DNA of 64,000 nt from Microcosmobacter mediterraneus (GCF_031846265.1 NZ_JAVRIA010000002.1:579067-643066), one strand, 5' to 3'; shown: positions 42,997 through 52,745, counted from the stretch's first letter. Program-made: numbers and translations. The notes: generated by a model not told the origin, from the sequence alone.

Positions 42997-44587
42997 ATAT
43001 AATTTGTGGAGCCCAATTTGCTCTAGCTTCAGCAAATTCCTTCATATAGCTAACTCGTTCTGGTGGAATACGTTTTAAGAAATTACCAGAATCCCATTTT
43101 CCATTTTTGTTAATATCAAAAATAACCTTTACATAATAATCTTTAGGTGTAATATGCTCAAAATCAATAGGTCTATTTTCAGATACATAGTCTTCATAAA
43201 ATACTTTGTCGTTATTATCTACTAACTGAACAATGACAGGATATTCTGCATTTACCAGAGTAAGCCTAATATCTGAATATTCTGCATATTCTTTAGTATT
43301 AACAGAATGCTGTATAGTGTCATTAGTGTTTCCGAAGAAATCTTCTAAAGCATTTGGTAATATCTCTACATTGTATTTGTAAGCTTCTTTTTTATTAAAG
43401 TCTATATGGTAGGTATTATCTAAACTATCAAGTTTAAAAGAGTAGTCAACCTTTAATGAATCTTGATCTAAAATGGTAATTAAGCTTTTGTCTAATTTAG
43501 TAAAAGGAATTGATCCTTTTATTTTTAAAGGCTCATCGTATTTTAAGGTTCCACGAGGTTCAACAACTACAGTTAATGAATCTTTATCTAAAGATCTAAA
43601 GCGATGTTTTAAGGTATCATTGTAATTGTGTTTTTTTAATATGAATTGTGTAGAATCTAATTCTAATTTTGGTTTGTACCAATAATACAAGGTGTCTGCA
43701 TTTTCTTGCTTGGTTATTCTGTGAGAGAAATCATTTGGAGTGTCTGATAAAATATTAATAGTAAGTTTATCAGGATCTCCTTCATACGGAAAAGCGATTT
43801 TTTGCCCAGCACTTTGTTTTGGCCTAAGTCCTTTGAAATCGACAACTTCATTAAAAAGTTTTATTTCATATAATGTGTCTTTAGGAACATCAATAAAATC
43901 TTTATAGAATCCTATTTTATCTGTTTTTGGATCAAAAGTAAAGTTGCTATTCTCTTCCTTTAGAGCAACTAACAAATATTTTCCTTCTTTAATATTATCA
44001 ATACTAAACGTTGTAGTACTATCTAGAGTGTTGGTAATATATTTTGGTTTCTGTTTATAAATTATTGAATCGTTATACGTAGAATCAACAGGATAAAGCA
44101 TCACAGAAATAAAAGTATCTGTTATTCTGCTTTCAGCGTCCATAACACTTCCTTTTACTGAGAGCGAATCTATAGTTTCGCCAGTAGAAAATACGTAACG
44201 ATAGTATGGATATGGATTTTCTTCGTTATTATCCACAACACTTTGTCCAAAATTAAGCGCATATGTTGTATTGGGCTCTAGCGTATCTTTGATGGTTATT
44301 TTAATATACTTACTCGCAGCACTTAAAGGCATAATTTCTGGAGCAGGATCCATAGGTGGAGAAACAATAAGCTGCTTCTGTATATTTTTAAGTTTAATAT
44401 ATTCATCGAAATAAATTCTAATTTCATTTCCCGAGAAATCAGTCGAAAAATTCTCTGGTACAGATCTAATAATTTCTGGAGGAATGGTGTCTTTTTCACC
44501 ACCAGAAGGTGTACCACGATTAGCACATCCTATGATAGAAATAGCAAGGATTATAATAAAACTAAAAGTTTGAAACTTTTTTGACAT
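42983..44587 (-). CDS. Ig-like (Big_5) domain lipoprotein
   Basis: A 534-residue lipoprotein with the lipobox ending at Cys21 (SIIGC). An SbsA-type Ig-like domain (about 30-135) contains DTIPPEIIRSVPENFSTDFSGNEIRIYF and ITIKDTLEPNTTYALNFG. The rest is beta-rich, with a C-terminal GKWDSGNFLKRIPPE segment (DINKNGKWD) resembling a calcium-binding turn. Such proteins are widespread in Bacteroidota envelopes, with no known role. It lies downstream of comF on the same strand. Confidence 0.8.
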   Translation of the reverse strand: MSKKFQTFSFIIILAISIIGCANRGTPSGGEKDTIPPEIIRSVPENFSTDFSGNEIRIYFDEYIKLKNIQKQLIVSPPMDPAPEIMPLSAASKYIKITIKDTLEPNTTYALNFGQSVVDNNEENPYPYYRYVFSTGETIDSLSVKGSVMDAESRITDTFISVMLYPVDSTYNDSIIYKQKPKYITNTLDSTTTFSIDNIKEGKYLLVALKEENSNFTFDPKTDKIGFYKDFIDVPKDTLYEIKLFNEVVDFKGLRPKQSAGQKIAFPYEGDPDKLTINILSDTPNDFSHRITKQENADTLYYWYKPKLELDSTQFILKKHNYNDTLKHRFRSLDKDSLTVVVEPRGTLKYDEPLKIKGSIPFTKLDKSLITILDQDSLKVDYSFKLDSLDNTYHIDFNKKEAYKYNVEILPNALEDFFGNTNDTIQHSVNTKEYAEYSDIRLTLVNAEYPVIVQLVDNNDKVFYEDYVSENRPIDFEHITPKDYYVKVIFDINKNGKWDSGNFLKRIPPERVSYMKEFAEARANWAPQIIFTLD

Positions 44588-44645
44588 AGATTCAAATTAT
44601 TCCGAAAAGCAAAGAAACAATTTATTTAGGATTCTAACGTAAAAA

Positions 44646-45326
44646 TCAATCTGTAATTGCCATAGTGGCTACACTTAATGTTATGCTATTAATTTGAAAA
44701 AGCTGATTAGAACAAGCTTCAATAGTTGCACCTGTTGTGATTATGTCATCGACTAAAAGAATGTGCTTGTGTTGCAAGTTTTCTGTACTTTTTAGACTAA
44801 ATTTCTCTTCGGTATTTATCCAACGACTAAGTCTATTTTTAAATACCTGTGTTTTAGAGGCTAAAGTTTTTGTAAGAACATCATCTCTATATTCAGCATC
44901 AAGTGCTCTAGCGATTTCTTGAGCAAATTTTGCAACCTGATTATAGCCTCTGGTTTTAAGTTTAGACTTGTGCAAAGGCACAGGGATAACAATATCTATA
45001 GATTTATAGCTCTCTAGTGTAGATAATTCATAACCTAACCATTGTCCTAATACAGTTCCTATGGTTTCATGGTTTCTATATTTTAGGTTATGCAATAATT
45101 GCTGAACATTACTTTTTTTGTTAAAATGCAAAAGAGCAGTTGCGTTTTTTAATAAAACCCTTCCGTATAAAATCTTTTTTATGACCTCAGAATTGTCAAA
45201 GTGGAAATTAGTAACAGGAAGCTCTTGTCGACAAGAGGTACAAATATACTGCTCATTGTCACTAAGCATATTTGTACATGCATAGCAAACCTTAGGAAAA
45301 AACAAGTTTAACAAATTTATCATCAC
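44646..45326 (-). CDS. comF: ComF family phosphoribosyltransferase-like protein
   Basis: A 226-residue protein with an N-terminal zinc finger (Cys14, Cys17, Cys29, Cys32) and a phosphoribosyltransferase fold whose PRPP motif LLVDDIITTGAT is at residues 190-201. VIPVPLHKSKLKTRGYNQ and KTQVFKNRLSRW are typical of ComF. In transformable bacteria ComF helps handle single-stranded DNA during uptake; in other bacteria the role is unclear. No other competence genes are in the window. Confidence 0.9.
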   Translation of the reverse strand: MMINLLNLFFPKVCYACTNMLSDNEQYICTSCRQELPVTNFHFDNSEVIKKILYGRVLLKNATALLHFNKKSNVQQLLHNLKYRNHETIGTVLGQWLGYELSTLESYKSIDIVIPVPLHKSKLKTRGYNQVAKFAQEIARALDAEYRDDVLTKTLASKTQVFKNRLSRWINTEEKFSLKSTENLQHKHILLVDDIITTGATIEACSNQLFQINSITLSVATMAITD

Positions 45327-45363
45327 TTCATCGATTAAAATGAATTTACAGTTTTGGTGCTTC

Positions 45364-45371
45364 TATTTTTG
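45364..45371 (+). promoter_or_regulatory. -7 promoter element for the coiled-coil membrane protein
   Basis: TATTTTTG, a full TAnnTTTG match, 25 bp before the ATG at 45397. Confidence 0.4.
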
Positions 45372-45396
45372 TGCTTTGAAATTATGAAAATTAATT

Positions 45397-46281
45397 ATGA
45401 TAGTTAACCCTCAATTTTTTAACTACAGATTAATTATTGGTTCATTAATTATGGCCATTGCAGTTTTATCAGTTTTTAGCTACAAAAACTATCAATCCAT
45501 TGAACGAGAACGTGCGTTTTTTGAAGCTGAAAAAAAACTTGTTGAAAGCGAACTGTCCCAAATAATCTCGAGATATGATGCATTAGAAATTAACAACTCA
45601 GACCTAGCATCACAACTCGAATTCGCTAAAATAAATACTGAAATAGCATTGGATTCACTTAGTTTATTGAATAGTGATTTATCCGTTATAAATAAATACA
45701 GAGCGCAATTAAATAGGCTTAAAAGTAAAAATTCGGCTCTTGTTGCAAACATAGATTCTCTAGAAGATGTAAATACAGATTTAGTCTCTGAAAAACAGAT
45801 TACGACTAACGCACTTACACTTCAACAGAATAAAAATGCAATGTTAAGCAAAGAAAATTCTAAGTTAAATTCTACTATAGACGTTGCCTCGGAACTTACA
45901 GCAACTTCTTTTAAAGCTTTAGCTTACAACTCTATATTAGGTAGTAAGGTGGAAACGACGAAAGCTTCTAAAGCTAATGCTATTGATGTGTGTTTTACTT
46001 TAGCAAAAAATAGCTTAACTACGCCAGGAAAAAAGAATATCTATATACAAATTGTTAGTCCTAATAACAATGTCCTTTCAGATAAAGGTGCTATTAAATT
46101 TGGAAATTCTACGCTTATTTATAGTTTAAAAACAACAATAGATTACAACAATAAGACTTTGGATATTTGCAAATCTATTAAGGCTACAAAAACTGAAAAG
46201 CCATTATTAAAAGGTACTTATTATGTTAATGTTTTCCATCAAGGCAAAAAGCTTGGGAGCACAAAAGTGAGATTAAAATAA
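45397..46281 (+). CDS. membrane-anchored coiled-coil protein, unknown function
   Basis: A 294-residue protein with one N-terminal membrane helix (about 12-28), a long coiled coil (about 32-165, with many Leu/Ser/Asn heptads) and a C-terminal beta domain (about 180-294: IDVCFTLAKNSLTTPGKKNIYIQIVSP, GTYYVNVFHQGKKLG). Such proteins are found upstream of the glycyl-tRNA synthetase gene in related bacteria as far as I know, but without a function. A terminator separates it from glyS. Confidence 0.65.
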   Translation: MIVNPQFFNYRLIIGSLIMAIAVLSVFSYKNYQSIERERAFFEAEKKLVESELSQIISRYDALEINNSDLASQLEFAKINTEIALDSLSLLNSDLSVINKYRAQLNRLKSKNSALVANIDSLEDVNTDLVSEKQITTNALTLQQNKNAMLSKENSKLNSTIDVASELTATSFKALAYNSILGSKVETTKASKANAIDVCFTLAKNSLTTPGKKNIYIQIVSPNNNVLSDKGAIKFGNSTLIYSLKTTIDYNNKTLDICKSIKATKTEKPLLKGTYYVNVFHQGKKLGSTKVRLK

Positions 46282-46302
46282 AACCAACCATAAATTTACT
46301 TT

Positions 46303-46330
46303 AAACCGTTCTATTTAATTAGAGCGGTTT
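46303..46330 (+). terminator. intrinsic terminator before glyS
   Basis: AAACCGTTCT (46303-46312) pairs with AGAGCGGTTT (46321-46330), with one G-T pair, followed by a T-rich run that also forms the glyS promoter. Confidence 0.8.
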
Positions 46331-46332
46331 TT

Positions 46333-46340
46333 TATTTTTG
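46333..46340 (+). promoter_or_regulatory. -7 promoter element for glyS, implying a near-leaderless mRNA
   Basis: TATTTTTG, a full TAnnTTTG match, ending only 4 bp before the ATG at 46345. Transcription would start at or within a base or two of the start codon. Confidence 0.4.
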
Positions 46341-46344
46341 CAGC

Positions 46345-47886
46345 ATGGCAAATAAAGATGACAAGTTTAAAAAAGTAATAGCACACGCTAAAGAGTATGG
46401 TTATGTGTTTCAGAGTAGTGAAATCTATGACGGATTAAGTGCAGTTTACGATTATGCTCAAAATGGTGTAGAGCTAAAAAAGAATATAAGAGATTATTGG
46501 TGGAAAGCCATGGTGCAAATGCATGATAATATTGTTGGCTTAGATGCTGCAATTTTTATGCACCCAACGACCTGGAAAGCGTCTGGCCATGTCGATGCAT
46601 TTAATGATCCTTTGATTGATAATAAAGATTCTAAAAAGCGATATAGAGCAGATGTTTTAATTGAAGATTATTGTGCTAAGATTGAAAATAAGATTGAAAA
46701 AGAAGTTAAAAAGGCAGAAAAACGCTTTGGAGACGCTTTTAACAAAGATGAATTCATATCTACTAATCCGCGTGTTTTAGGATACCAAGATAAAATCGAT
46801 ACTATCTTAACCAGAATGGCAAAGTCTTTAGAAGCAGAAGATTTACAAGATGTAAAAGCATTGATTGAAGAGCTAGAGATTGCTGATCCATTAACAGGTT
46901 CAAAGAATTGGACTGATGTAAAACAGTTTAATCTTATGTTCGGAACAAAACTTGGAGCTTCAGCAGAGCATGCAACAGATTTATATTTACGTCCAGAAAC
47001 TGCGCAAGGTATTTTTGTTAATTTTTTAAATGTTCAAAAAACTGGACGAATGAAAATACCTTTTGGGATTGCTCAAACAGGAAAAGCGTTCAGAAATGAG
47101 ATTGTTGCAAGACAGTTTATTTTTAGAATGCGAGAGTTTGAACAAATGGAGATGCAATTTTTCATAAAGCCTGGTACTCAAAAAGAATGGTATGAGCATT
47201 GGAAAGACACACGTTTAAAGTGGCATTTATCCTTAGGAATGGGAGAGGAGAATTATCGTTTCCATGATCATGAGAAACTAGCACATTATGCTGATGCAGC
47301 ATCAGACATTGAGTTTAAATTTCCATTTGGATTCAAAGAATTAGAAGGTATTCATTCTCGTACAGATTTCGATTTAAAACAACATGAAGAATTCTCAGGT
47401 AAGAAATTACAATATTTTGATCATGAGGATAATGCTAGCTATACACCATATGTTTTAGAAACTTCTATTGGCTTAGATAGAATGTTTTTAGCTGTATTTT
47501 CAAGGGCTTTACAAGACGAAGAATTAGATAATAATACAACACGTACTGTTTTAAAATTACCTGCGGTTTTAGCACCAACTAAAGCAGCTGTTCTGCCTTT
47601 AGTTAAAAAAGATGGCTTACCAGAAATAGCACGAAGTATCGTAGAGGATTTAAAATGGTACTTTAATGTAACTTATGATGAAAAAGATGCTGTTGGTAGG
47701 CGTTACAGAAGACAAGATGCTAATGGTACTCCATTTTGTATTACAGTAGATCATGATACTATAGAAAATAATACCGTTACTATTCGTCATAGAGATACTA
47801 TGGAGCAACAACGAGTTAAGATTGAAGATTTAAAAACCATAATTAAAGCCGAAGTTGATGTTAAATCTTGGTTAATGAAAATGTAA
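46345..47886 (+). CDS. glyS: glycine--tRNA ligase (single-chain class II)
   Basis: A 513-residue dimeric-type glycyl-tRNA synthetase. The catalytic core shows YLRPETAQGIFVNF (motif 1-2 region), GKAFRNEI and FRMREFEQMEMQFF, and motif 3 appears as LETSIGLDRMFLAVF near residue 375. The anticodon-binding domain fills the last 120 residues (LAPTKAAVLPL, DAVGRRYRRQD). This is the archaeal/eukaryotic-like form, not the E. coli two-subunit form. It ends at a perfect bidirectional terminator. Confidence 0.96.
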   Translation: MANKDDKFKKVIAHAKEYGYVFQSSEIYDGLSAVYDYAQNGVELKKNIRDYWWKAMVQMHDNIVGLDAAIFMHPTTWKASGHVDAFNDPLIDNKDSKKRYRADVLIEDYCAKIENKIEKEVKKAEKRFGDAFNKDEFISTNPRVLGYQDKIDTILTRMAKSLEAEDLQDVKALIEELEIADPLTGSKNWTDVKQFNLMFGTKLGASAEHATDLYLRPETAQGIFVNFLNVQKTGRMKIPFGIAQTGKAFRNEIVARQFIFRMREFEQMEMQFFIKPGTQKEWYEHWKDTRLKWHLSLGMGEENYRFHDHEKLAHYADAASDIEFKFPFGFKELEGIHSRTDFDLKQHEEFSGKKLQYFDHEDNASYTPYVLETSIGLDRMFLAVFSRALQDEELDNNTTRTVLKLPAVLAPTKAAVLPLVKKDGLPEIARSIVEDLKWYFNVTYDEKDAVGRRYRRQDANGTPFCITVDHDTIENNTVTIRHRDTMEQQRVKIEDLKTIIKAEVDVKSWLMKM

Positions 47887-47907
47887 CTAAAAATAAATAT
47901 GTTCAAC

Positions 47908-47938
47908 AAAAAACCCAAGACATCGTCTTGGGTTTTTT
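47908..47938. terminator. bidirectional terminator between glyS and the FG-GAP gene
   Basis: A perfect 14-bp stem (six A, then CCCAAGAC against GTCTTGGG, then six T) with a 3-base loop. It can stop transcription in both directions. Confidence 0.9.
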
Positions 47939-47956
47939 GATAGATGTATTGTTTAA

Positions 47957-50143
47957 TTAATACTTAGCAAATTTCTGAGTTCTAATGGTATCATTAGAAA
48001 TAATCCTTAAAATATATTGACCAGCTTGTAACGCTGTAACATCAATTTTCGTTTCAGAATTAAGTCTAGCATTTAAAATACGTTTCCCATTAAGGTCAAA
48101 CACAGAGTAAATTGCATCACTCAATCCTATTGTAGTATTTAAGTTTAAGAAATCTTTGGTAGGATTAGGATATAAAATTAAATCTTCAACTAGTGACTCA
48201 TTAACAGAAAGTGTAAAATCACCTTCAGGTATGACGATTGTAGAGTTTATTGCTGGATTATCAATTTTATCAATCTGTCCAGATGGCCAATATACTGTGA
48301 TAGAAGTTATCGCATCCTCTGTACCAATTCCAAAATGAGTATTTAATGTGTTTGCATATTTGAAACCATCACCAGCTCTAACATCTCTAATTTGCTTACC
48401 AGAAGAAGTTTCTAATACAACTCTAGCGCCAATTCCATTTCTATTACTTCTGTTTGGAAGGCCTTCATAAGATTTACCTATGGTTACAATTTTCACCCAA
48501 TTGTTACCAGATTCTTTATTGTTTGTATAGATAGCACCTGAAGCAAAGAAATCTAAATAGCCATCATTATTAAGGTCTCCTATCGCTCCACCATATGAAG
48601 AAGGTAGAGTTAGATCAGATACTCTTGAAAAGGTCATATCTCCATTACCAAATAAAATTGAACCATTAGTAAAGATGTCTAGGTTACCATCGTTATCAAA
48701 ATCATGAGCTATACTTTCATGTCCAATAGTTTGATTTGAGGTTATTCCAGAATTAACTCCAGAAATAGGATCAATAGTTACATCAGTAAACTGAGGAAAT
48801 AAACCTGTATCTTCTACGCCTTCAGGCTCAACTGGATCTATTAAGCCATCATTACGCATTAATGTGTGGTCACTCCCTGTACTAGAACCTACATAAACAT
48901 CCATATCACCATCATTATCAAAATCACCCCAAGCTGATGACCAAGTCTGAACATCGTCCCAAAGGTTTACTCCTGGTTCATTTGAAACTTCTGTAAAATC
49001 TTGAGAAAAATTTCTCTTAACATCATCAATTAACTCACTGTCGTTTCTGTATAATTGATTTTTTGGTCTATCTCCAGATCCACCACATTTAGCCATAAAC
49101 ATGTCGATATCAAGATCATTATCATAGTCAATCCAAATAGAGGCATAATTTCCACCAGATGAGAAATCACCTAAACCATTAGAGTTATCACGAATGAGAT
49201 TATTATTACCATCATTAGTAAAAGTAACACTTGGAGCTACATCATGACACATAAAGGCATCTAAATGACCATCATTATTAACATCTACAAAATTTCCTCT
49301 CTGTGAAAAAAGGAAAGGTGCTTGTCCATTTTCGTCTACAGGATTTACTTCAGTATACCCAGTACCATCACTATTAGCTCTCATTAAAGTAACACCACTA
49401 CCTGCACCATACATTAAATCACTATATCCATTAGAATCATAATCAGCGATAGTTAAACTCCATCCAGGTAGATAATCTGCATTAGTTGTAGTAATTTCAA
49501 CAAACTCAAAACCAGTAGGCTCAGAATCATCTTGGTAATTAATGTAAATTCTATTTCCGCTAACAGAGACAGGGTCATCCAAGAAATCACCATTCATATC
49601 CACCAATCCTAAGTCATAAGCTCCTGGAGCACTAATAGCAGTTTGAGTAAATGAGATAGGAGATTCTGCAGGAGGAGGAGGGAGAGCACCTTCGGTTAAA
49701 ATAAAATCGAAGTCACTACTGTTATTCCAACGATCATCCCAAACGATATAGTATGTAGTTCCTGCCGTAGAATTAAATTCTGCAACTGAAAGGTAACCGC
49801 TACCATCATCATCATCACCTGTAACACATACAAGGCTTCCGCAAGAACCTGTATAAATTTGAACTCTGGTGTCTTTACCTGTGTTTTGATCTAAATCTGA
49901 ACTTACAGTTACTAAAGCATCTGCAGTAGCAACGTATTTGACCCATTCCCCAAAATCCACGTTGTTTCCGTTCCCTTCACAGAATAAATTAGATGACTCA
50001 CCATCTAATGTCCCTACATTGTAAACAACATCTTTTACAATAGTAGAAGATGCTTCTGCAGCATTACAGCTATTTTCTGTTTGAGCCGTTATACTTGTGA
50101 TAACAGCAACAGAGGTTAATAATCCTAGTAATGTTTTTTTCAT
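47957..50143 (-). CDS. FG-GAP/VCBS repeat protein with ASPIC domain and T9SS sorting tail
   Basis: A 728-residue secreted protein. Signal peptide (1-20, ending TSITAQ); a CARDB- or pre-peptidase-like N-terminal beta domain (about 25-150); several FG-GAP/VCBS blades (for example DFDNDGDMDVYVG, DFDNDGNLDIFTNG and DLNNDGYLDFFASG) forming a calcium-binding propeller; an ASPIC/UnbV domain (about 545-645, RNGIGARVVLETSSGKQIRDVRAG); and a type IX C-terminal domain (about 650-728, LYPNPTKDFLNL ... GQYILRI). The start is the ATG at 50143, 11 bp after the upstream cytochrome gene. Confidence 0.88.
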   Translation of the reverse strand: MKKTLLGLLTSVAVITSITAQTENSCNAAEASSTIVKDVVYNVGTLDGESSNLFCEGNGNNVDFGEWVKYVATADALVTVSSDLDQNTGKDTRVQIYTGSCGSLVCVTGDDDDGSGYLSVAEFNSTAGTTYYIVWDDRWNNSSDFDFILTEGALPPPPAESPISFTQTAISAPGAYDLGLVDMNGDFLDDPVSVSGNRIYINYQDDSEPTGFEFVEITTTNADYLPGWSLTIADYDSNGYSDLMYGAGSGVTLMRANSDGTGYTEVNPVDENGQAPFLFSQRGNFVDVNNDGHLDAFMCHDVAPSVTFTNDGNNNLIRDNSNGLGDFSSGGNYASIWIDYDNDLDIDMFMAKCGGSGDRPKNQLYRNDSELIDDVKRNFSQDFTEVSNEPGVNLWDDVQTWSSAWGDFDNDGDMDVYVGSSTGSDHTLMRNDGLIDPVEPEGVEDTGLFPQFTDVTIDPISGVNSGITSNQTIGHESIAHDFDNDGNLDIFTNGSILFGNGDMTFSRVSDLTLPSSYGGAIGDLNNDGYLDFFASGAIYTNNKESGNNWVKIVTIGKSYEGLPNRSNRNGIGARVVLETSSGKQIRDVRAGDGFKYANTLNTHFGIGTEDAITSITVYWPSGQIDKIDNPAINSTIVIPEGDFTLSVNESLVEDLILYPNPTKDFLNLNTTIGLSDAIYSVFDLNGKRILNARLNSETKIDVTALQAGQYILRIISNDTIRTQKFAKY

Positions 50144-50154
50144 AATTATTTTAT

Positions 50155-51534
50155 TTAATCGCAATTCGTATTTAAAGTATTTATCCAATCCTCTACAAGG
50201 GCAATACCTTTATCGTGATTTAAGCGTCTTGCAAGTAATGGCATTCTTAATGATTCTTCTATTGTACTAATTCTATACGCTAATATGGAACGATCAGCAT
50301 TTCCTGGCTCAACGATTTTAGTAAGAGCTGAGTCAAATACCTCATGCGCATCAACACATACGCCTAAGTTGGCAATGTCCTCTCCAGATTCTTTAAAAGA
50401 AAATCTAACAGGTCTGTAGTTACAGTGTCCGTTTTCAGAGTGACAATGTGCACAATTAATATCTAAATAAGATCTAACACGTAGCTCTAAGGATTGAGTG
50501 TCATCAGTATAGTCTACATGGCTCACAATATCAGTTGGGTACCCAGAGGATAGATAACCCTGTTCTTCTAATTTTTCTAATTGATTCATTGAACCATTAG
50601 TGTAATTGTAATTTTTATTAAGACTTTGAGGTTTCATTCCTATTGGGAATGGTACATCGTTATCAGATTTATGACATGTTAAGCATTGAGAGCCAGCTGG
50701 GACAGAGTAGTTTACATTTCTAATAACGCCATCAATTTCAAATTCGATTGGCTCAGAACTGCCATTTAAATCGAGTATAGCTTCTGTTTGTACATCATTC
50801 CACTTATAATTAGCGAAAACCCATCCACTTTCTTTCTTTATTTGTAAGCGTGTTTCCATAATACGTTTTGTATTTGATGGAAGTACGTTATCATAATAAA
50901 AAGATTTGATAAGGATTGTTCCTACCGGAAAATCTAAAATACTATAGTCATTCACATAACTTGCTTTTTCTCCAGATGGCATCCAAACAAATCGTTTTTT
51001 ACTTGCGTAATCTGAGAAAAGAGGTGTTATTAAATCATAAGGTAATACACCAAAAACTGGATCTAAATCAGACATGTCTCCTTGAAAAAAGTTGTACTCA
51101 TCTAGAGTATCGTAAGGCATATTGTCTAAATTAAAATTTACTGGTGAAACTCCAGTAACGGTTACAGTTACTGTTGCTGTATCACAATTTTGTTCAGAAG
51201 TACAAATGGTGTATTGAAACGAATCTTCACCAAAGAAGATACCATTAGGAATATACCTAATCATATCATCACTTGGGTTTGAAGGCGTATTATTATTCAA
51301 AACTTCTATAGTTGCATTTGCAGAAGTAGTTGCATTAAGAGTGCCTTCTTCAATTACATTAATATCATTAGAAAGCACATCTATAGTTATAGATGCATTT
51401 TGAAATACCTGAGCAGTATCATCTAGCGCATCTACATTTAATGGTTGGTAACTTGTACTATCATCACTAGAACAACCAACTAAAAAAAGCGAAGACACTA
51501 AAACTCTAATTAAATTATAGTAACTTTTCAGCAT
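50155..51534 (-). CDS. di-heme c-type cytochrome lipoprotein (SO2930 family-like)
   Basis: A 459-residue lipoprotein with lipobox Cys21. An N-terminal Ig-like/cadherin-type domain (about 31-128, DDTAQVFQNASITIDVLSNDI) precedes a cytochrome part with two heme motifs: Cys284-Leu-Thr-Cys287-His288 and Cys361-Ala-His-Cys364-His365. The PLFSDYASKKRFVWMPSGEK and PGNADRSILAYRI segments match the SO2930-type family of di-heme proteins. Its electron partner is unknown. It is the first gene of a two-gene unit with the FG-GAP protein. Confidence 0.82.
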   Translation of the reverse strand: MLKSYYNLIRVLVSSLFLVGCSSDDSTSYQPLNVDALDDTAQVFQNASITIDVLSNDINVIEEGTLNATTSANATIEVLNNNTPSNPSDDMIRYIPNGIFFGEDSFQYTICTSEQNCDTATVTVTVTGVSPVNFNLDNMPYDTLDEYNFFQGDMSDLDPVFGVLPYDLITPLFSDYASKKRFVWMPSGEKASYVNDYSILDFPVGTILIKSFYYDNVLPSNTKRIMETRLQIKKESGWVFANYKWNDVQTEAILDLNGSSEPIEFEIDGVIRNVNYSVPAGSQCLTCHKSDNDVPFPIGMKPQSLNKNYNYTNGSMNQLEKLEEQGYLSSGYPTDIVSHVDYTDDTQSLELRVRSYLDINCAHCHSENGHCNYRPVRFSFKESGEDIANLGVCVDAHEVFDSALTKIVEPGNADRSILAYRISTIEESLRMPLLARRLNHDKGIALVEDWINTLNTNCD

Positions 51535-51648
51535 TTATAGTAAAATTTGGACTTCGAAGATACTAAAAACAAGGACTGAAGTTGAAATTAATTAGTCGTA
51601 AGGTAGAATTTTCTGATGATCAGAAAATAAAATCGATAAACTGCGTTA

Positions 51649-52644
51649 TCAATCGTCTATTAAACTATTAGTTACAAGGTATTCAGCTATTTGAACAGCG
51701 TTGGTAGCAGCACCCTTTCTTAAATTATCACTCACTATCCAAAGATTTAAAGAATTTGGTTGGGAGCCATCTCTTCTTATTCTACCAACAAACACATCAT
51801 CTTTACCATGGGCAAGTATTGGCATAGGATAGGTATTAGTATTTGTGTTATCTTGGAGAACAACACCTTCAGTTTTATCTAAGATGTCTCTGATATCATT
51901 AAGTTTAAAATCACTTTTAAATTCTATGTTAATAGATTCACTGTGACCACCAGCAGTTGGTATTCTAACAGCTGTTGCAGTTACTGCTATTGTTTTATCA
52001 TCTAGTATCTTTTGCGTTTCACGGACTAACTTCATTTCTTCTTTGGTGTAACCATTTTCTTCAAATACATCACAATGTGGAAGTGCGTTGCGATGAATTG
52101 GATAAGGATAAGCCATTTCTCCTTTAATTCCAGCCATTTCATTGTCTAATTGATGTACTGCTTTTAAACCTGTGCCTGAAACTGATTGGTATGTAGAAAC
52201 CACTAATCGCTTAATTTTATAGCGTTTGTGTAAAGGTGCTAAAACCATAACCATTTGAATCGTTGAGCAATTAGGATTAGCTATAATTTTATCATTCTTG
52301 GTTAGCGCTTTTGCATTAATCTCCGGGACTACTAATTTCTTGTCTAAATCCATTCGCCAAGCAGAAGAGTTGTCAATAACAGTTGTGCCAACTTCAGCAA
52401 ATTTTGGAGCCCATTCTTTTGAAGTGTTTCCTCCAGCTGAAAACAAAGCTATATCTGGTTTTTGATCAATAGCAGTTTGTATACTTTGAACAGTAAAGGG
52501 CTTGCCTTTAAATTCAATTGTTTTCCCAATACTTCTTTCTGATGCTACAGGGATTAATTCAGACACAGGGAAATTACGTTCTGCTAAAACGTTTAGCATT
52601 ACTTCTCCAACTAAGCCTGTGGCACCAACAACTGCTATTTTCAT
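51649..52644 (-). CDS. asd: aspartate-semialdehyde dehydrogenase
   Basis: A 331-residue enzyme reducing aspartyl phosphate to the semialdehyde, a step toward lysine/diaminopimelate, methionine and threonine. The NADP-binding GATGLVG is at residues 7-13, the catalytic Cys126 in NPNCSTIQM, and the active-site region with YQSVSGTGLKAV and HCDVFEENGYTKEE follows, then VRIPTAGGHSESINIEF. Length is normal. Its promoter is probably at 52663-52670, after the mscL terminator. Confidence 0.96.
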   Translation of the reverse strand: MKIAVVGATGLVGEVMLNVLAERNFPVSELIPVASERSIGKTIEFKGKPFTVQSIQTAIDQKPDIALFSAGGNTSKEWAPKFAEVGTTVIDNSSAWRMDLDKKLVVPEINAKALTKNDKIIANPNCSTIQMVMVLAPLHKRYKIKRLVVSTYQSVSGTGLKAVHQLDNEMAGIKGEMAYPYPIHRNALPHCDVFEENGYTKEEMKLVRETQKILDDKTIAVTATAVRIPTAGGHSESINIEFKSDFKLNDIRDILDKTEGVVLQDNTNTNTYPMPILAHGKDDVFVGRIRRDGSQPNSLNLWIVSDNLRKGAATNAVQIAEYLVTNSLIDD

Positions 52645-52662
52645 AGTAAAAATTTAGAAGTA

Positions 52663-52670
52663 CAAAAGTA
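52663..52670 (-). promoter_or_regulatory. -7 promoter element for asd
   Basis: Minus-strand TACTTTTG, a full TAnnTTTG match, with GTTG about 21 bp upstream as a weak -33 element. Confidence 0.5.
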
Positions 52671-52692
52671 AGTAAGATTGTTTAAAAAAAAC

Positions 52693-52716
52693 AACCGCTT
52701 CTTAAGAGAAGCGGTT
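52693..52716 (-). terminator. intrinsic terminator after mscL
   Basis: AACCGCTTCT (52693-52702) pairs with AGAAGCGGTT (52707-52716) around a 4-base loop. The T run follows on the minus strand. Confidence 0.85.
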
Positions 52717-52745
52717 TAGTTTAAAATATGTAGTGTAGCGTATAT

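Noticed and set aside
47957..50188. Longer N-terminus for the FG-GAP protein, starting at 50188
   Set aside because: It would overlap the preceding cytochrome gene and place 15 polar residues before an otherwise perfect signal peptide; the ATG at 50143 is preferred.
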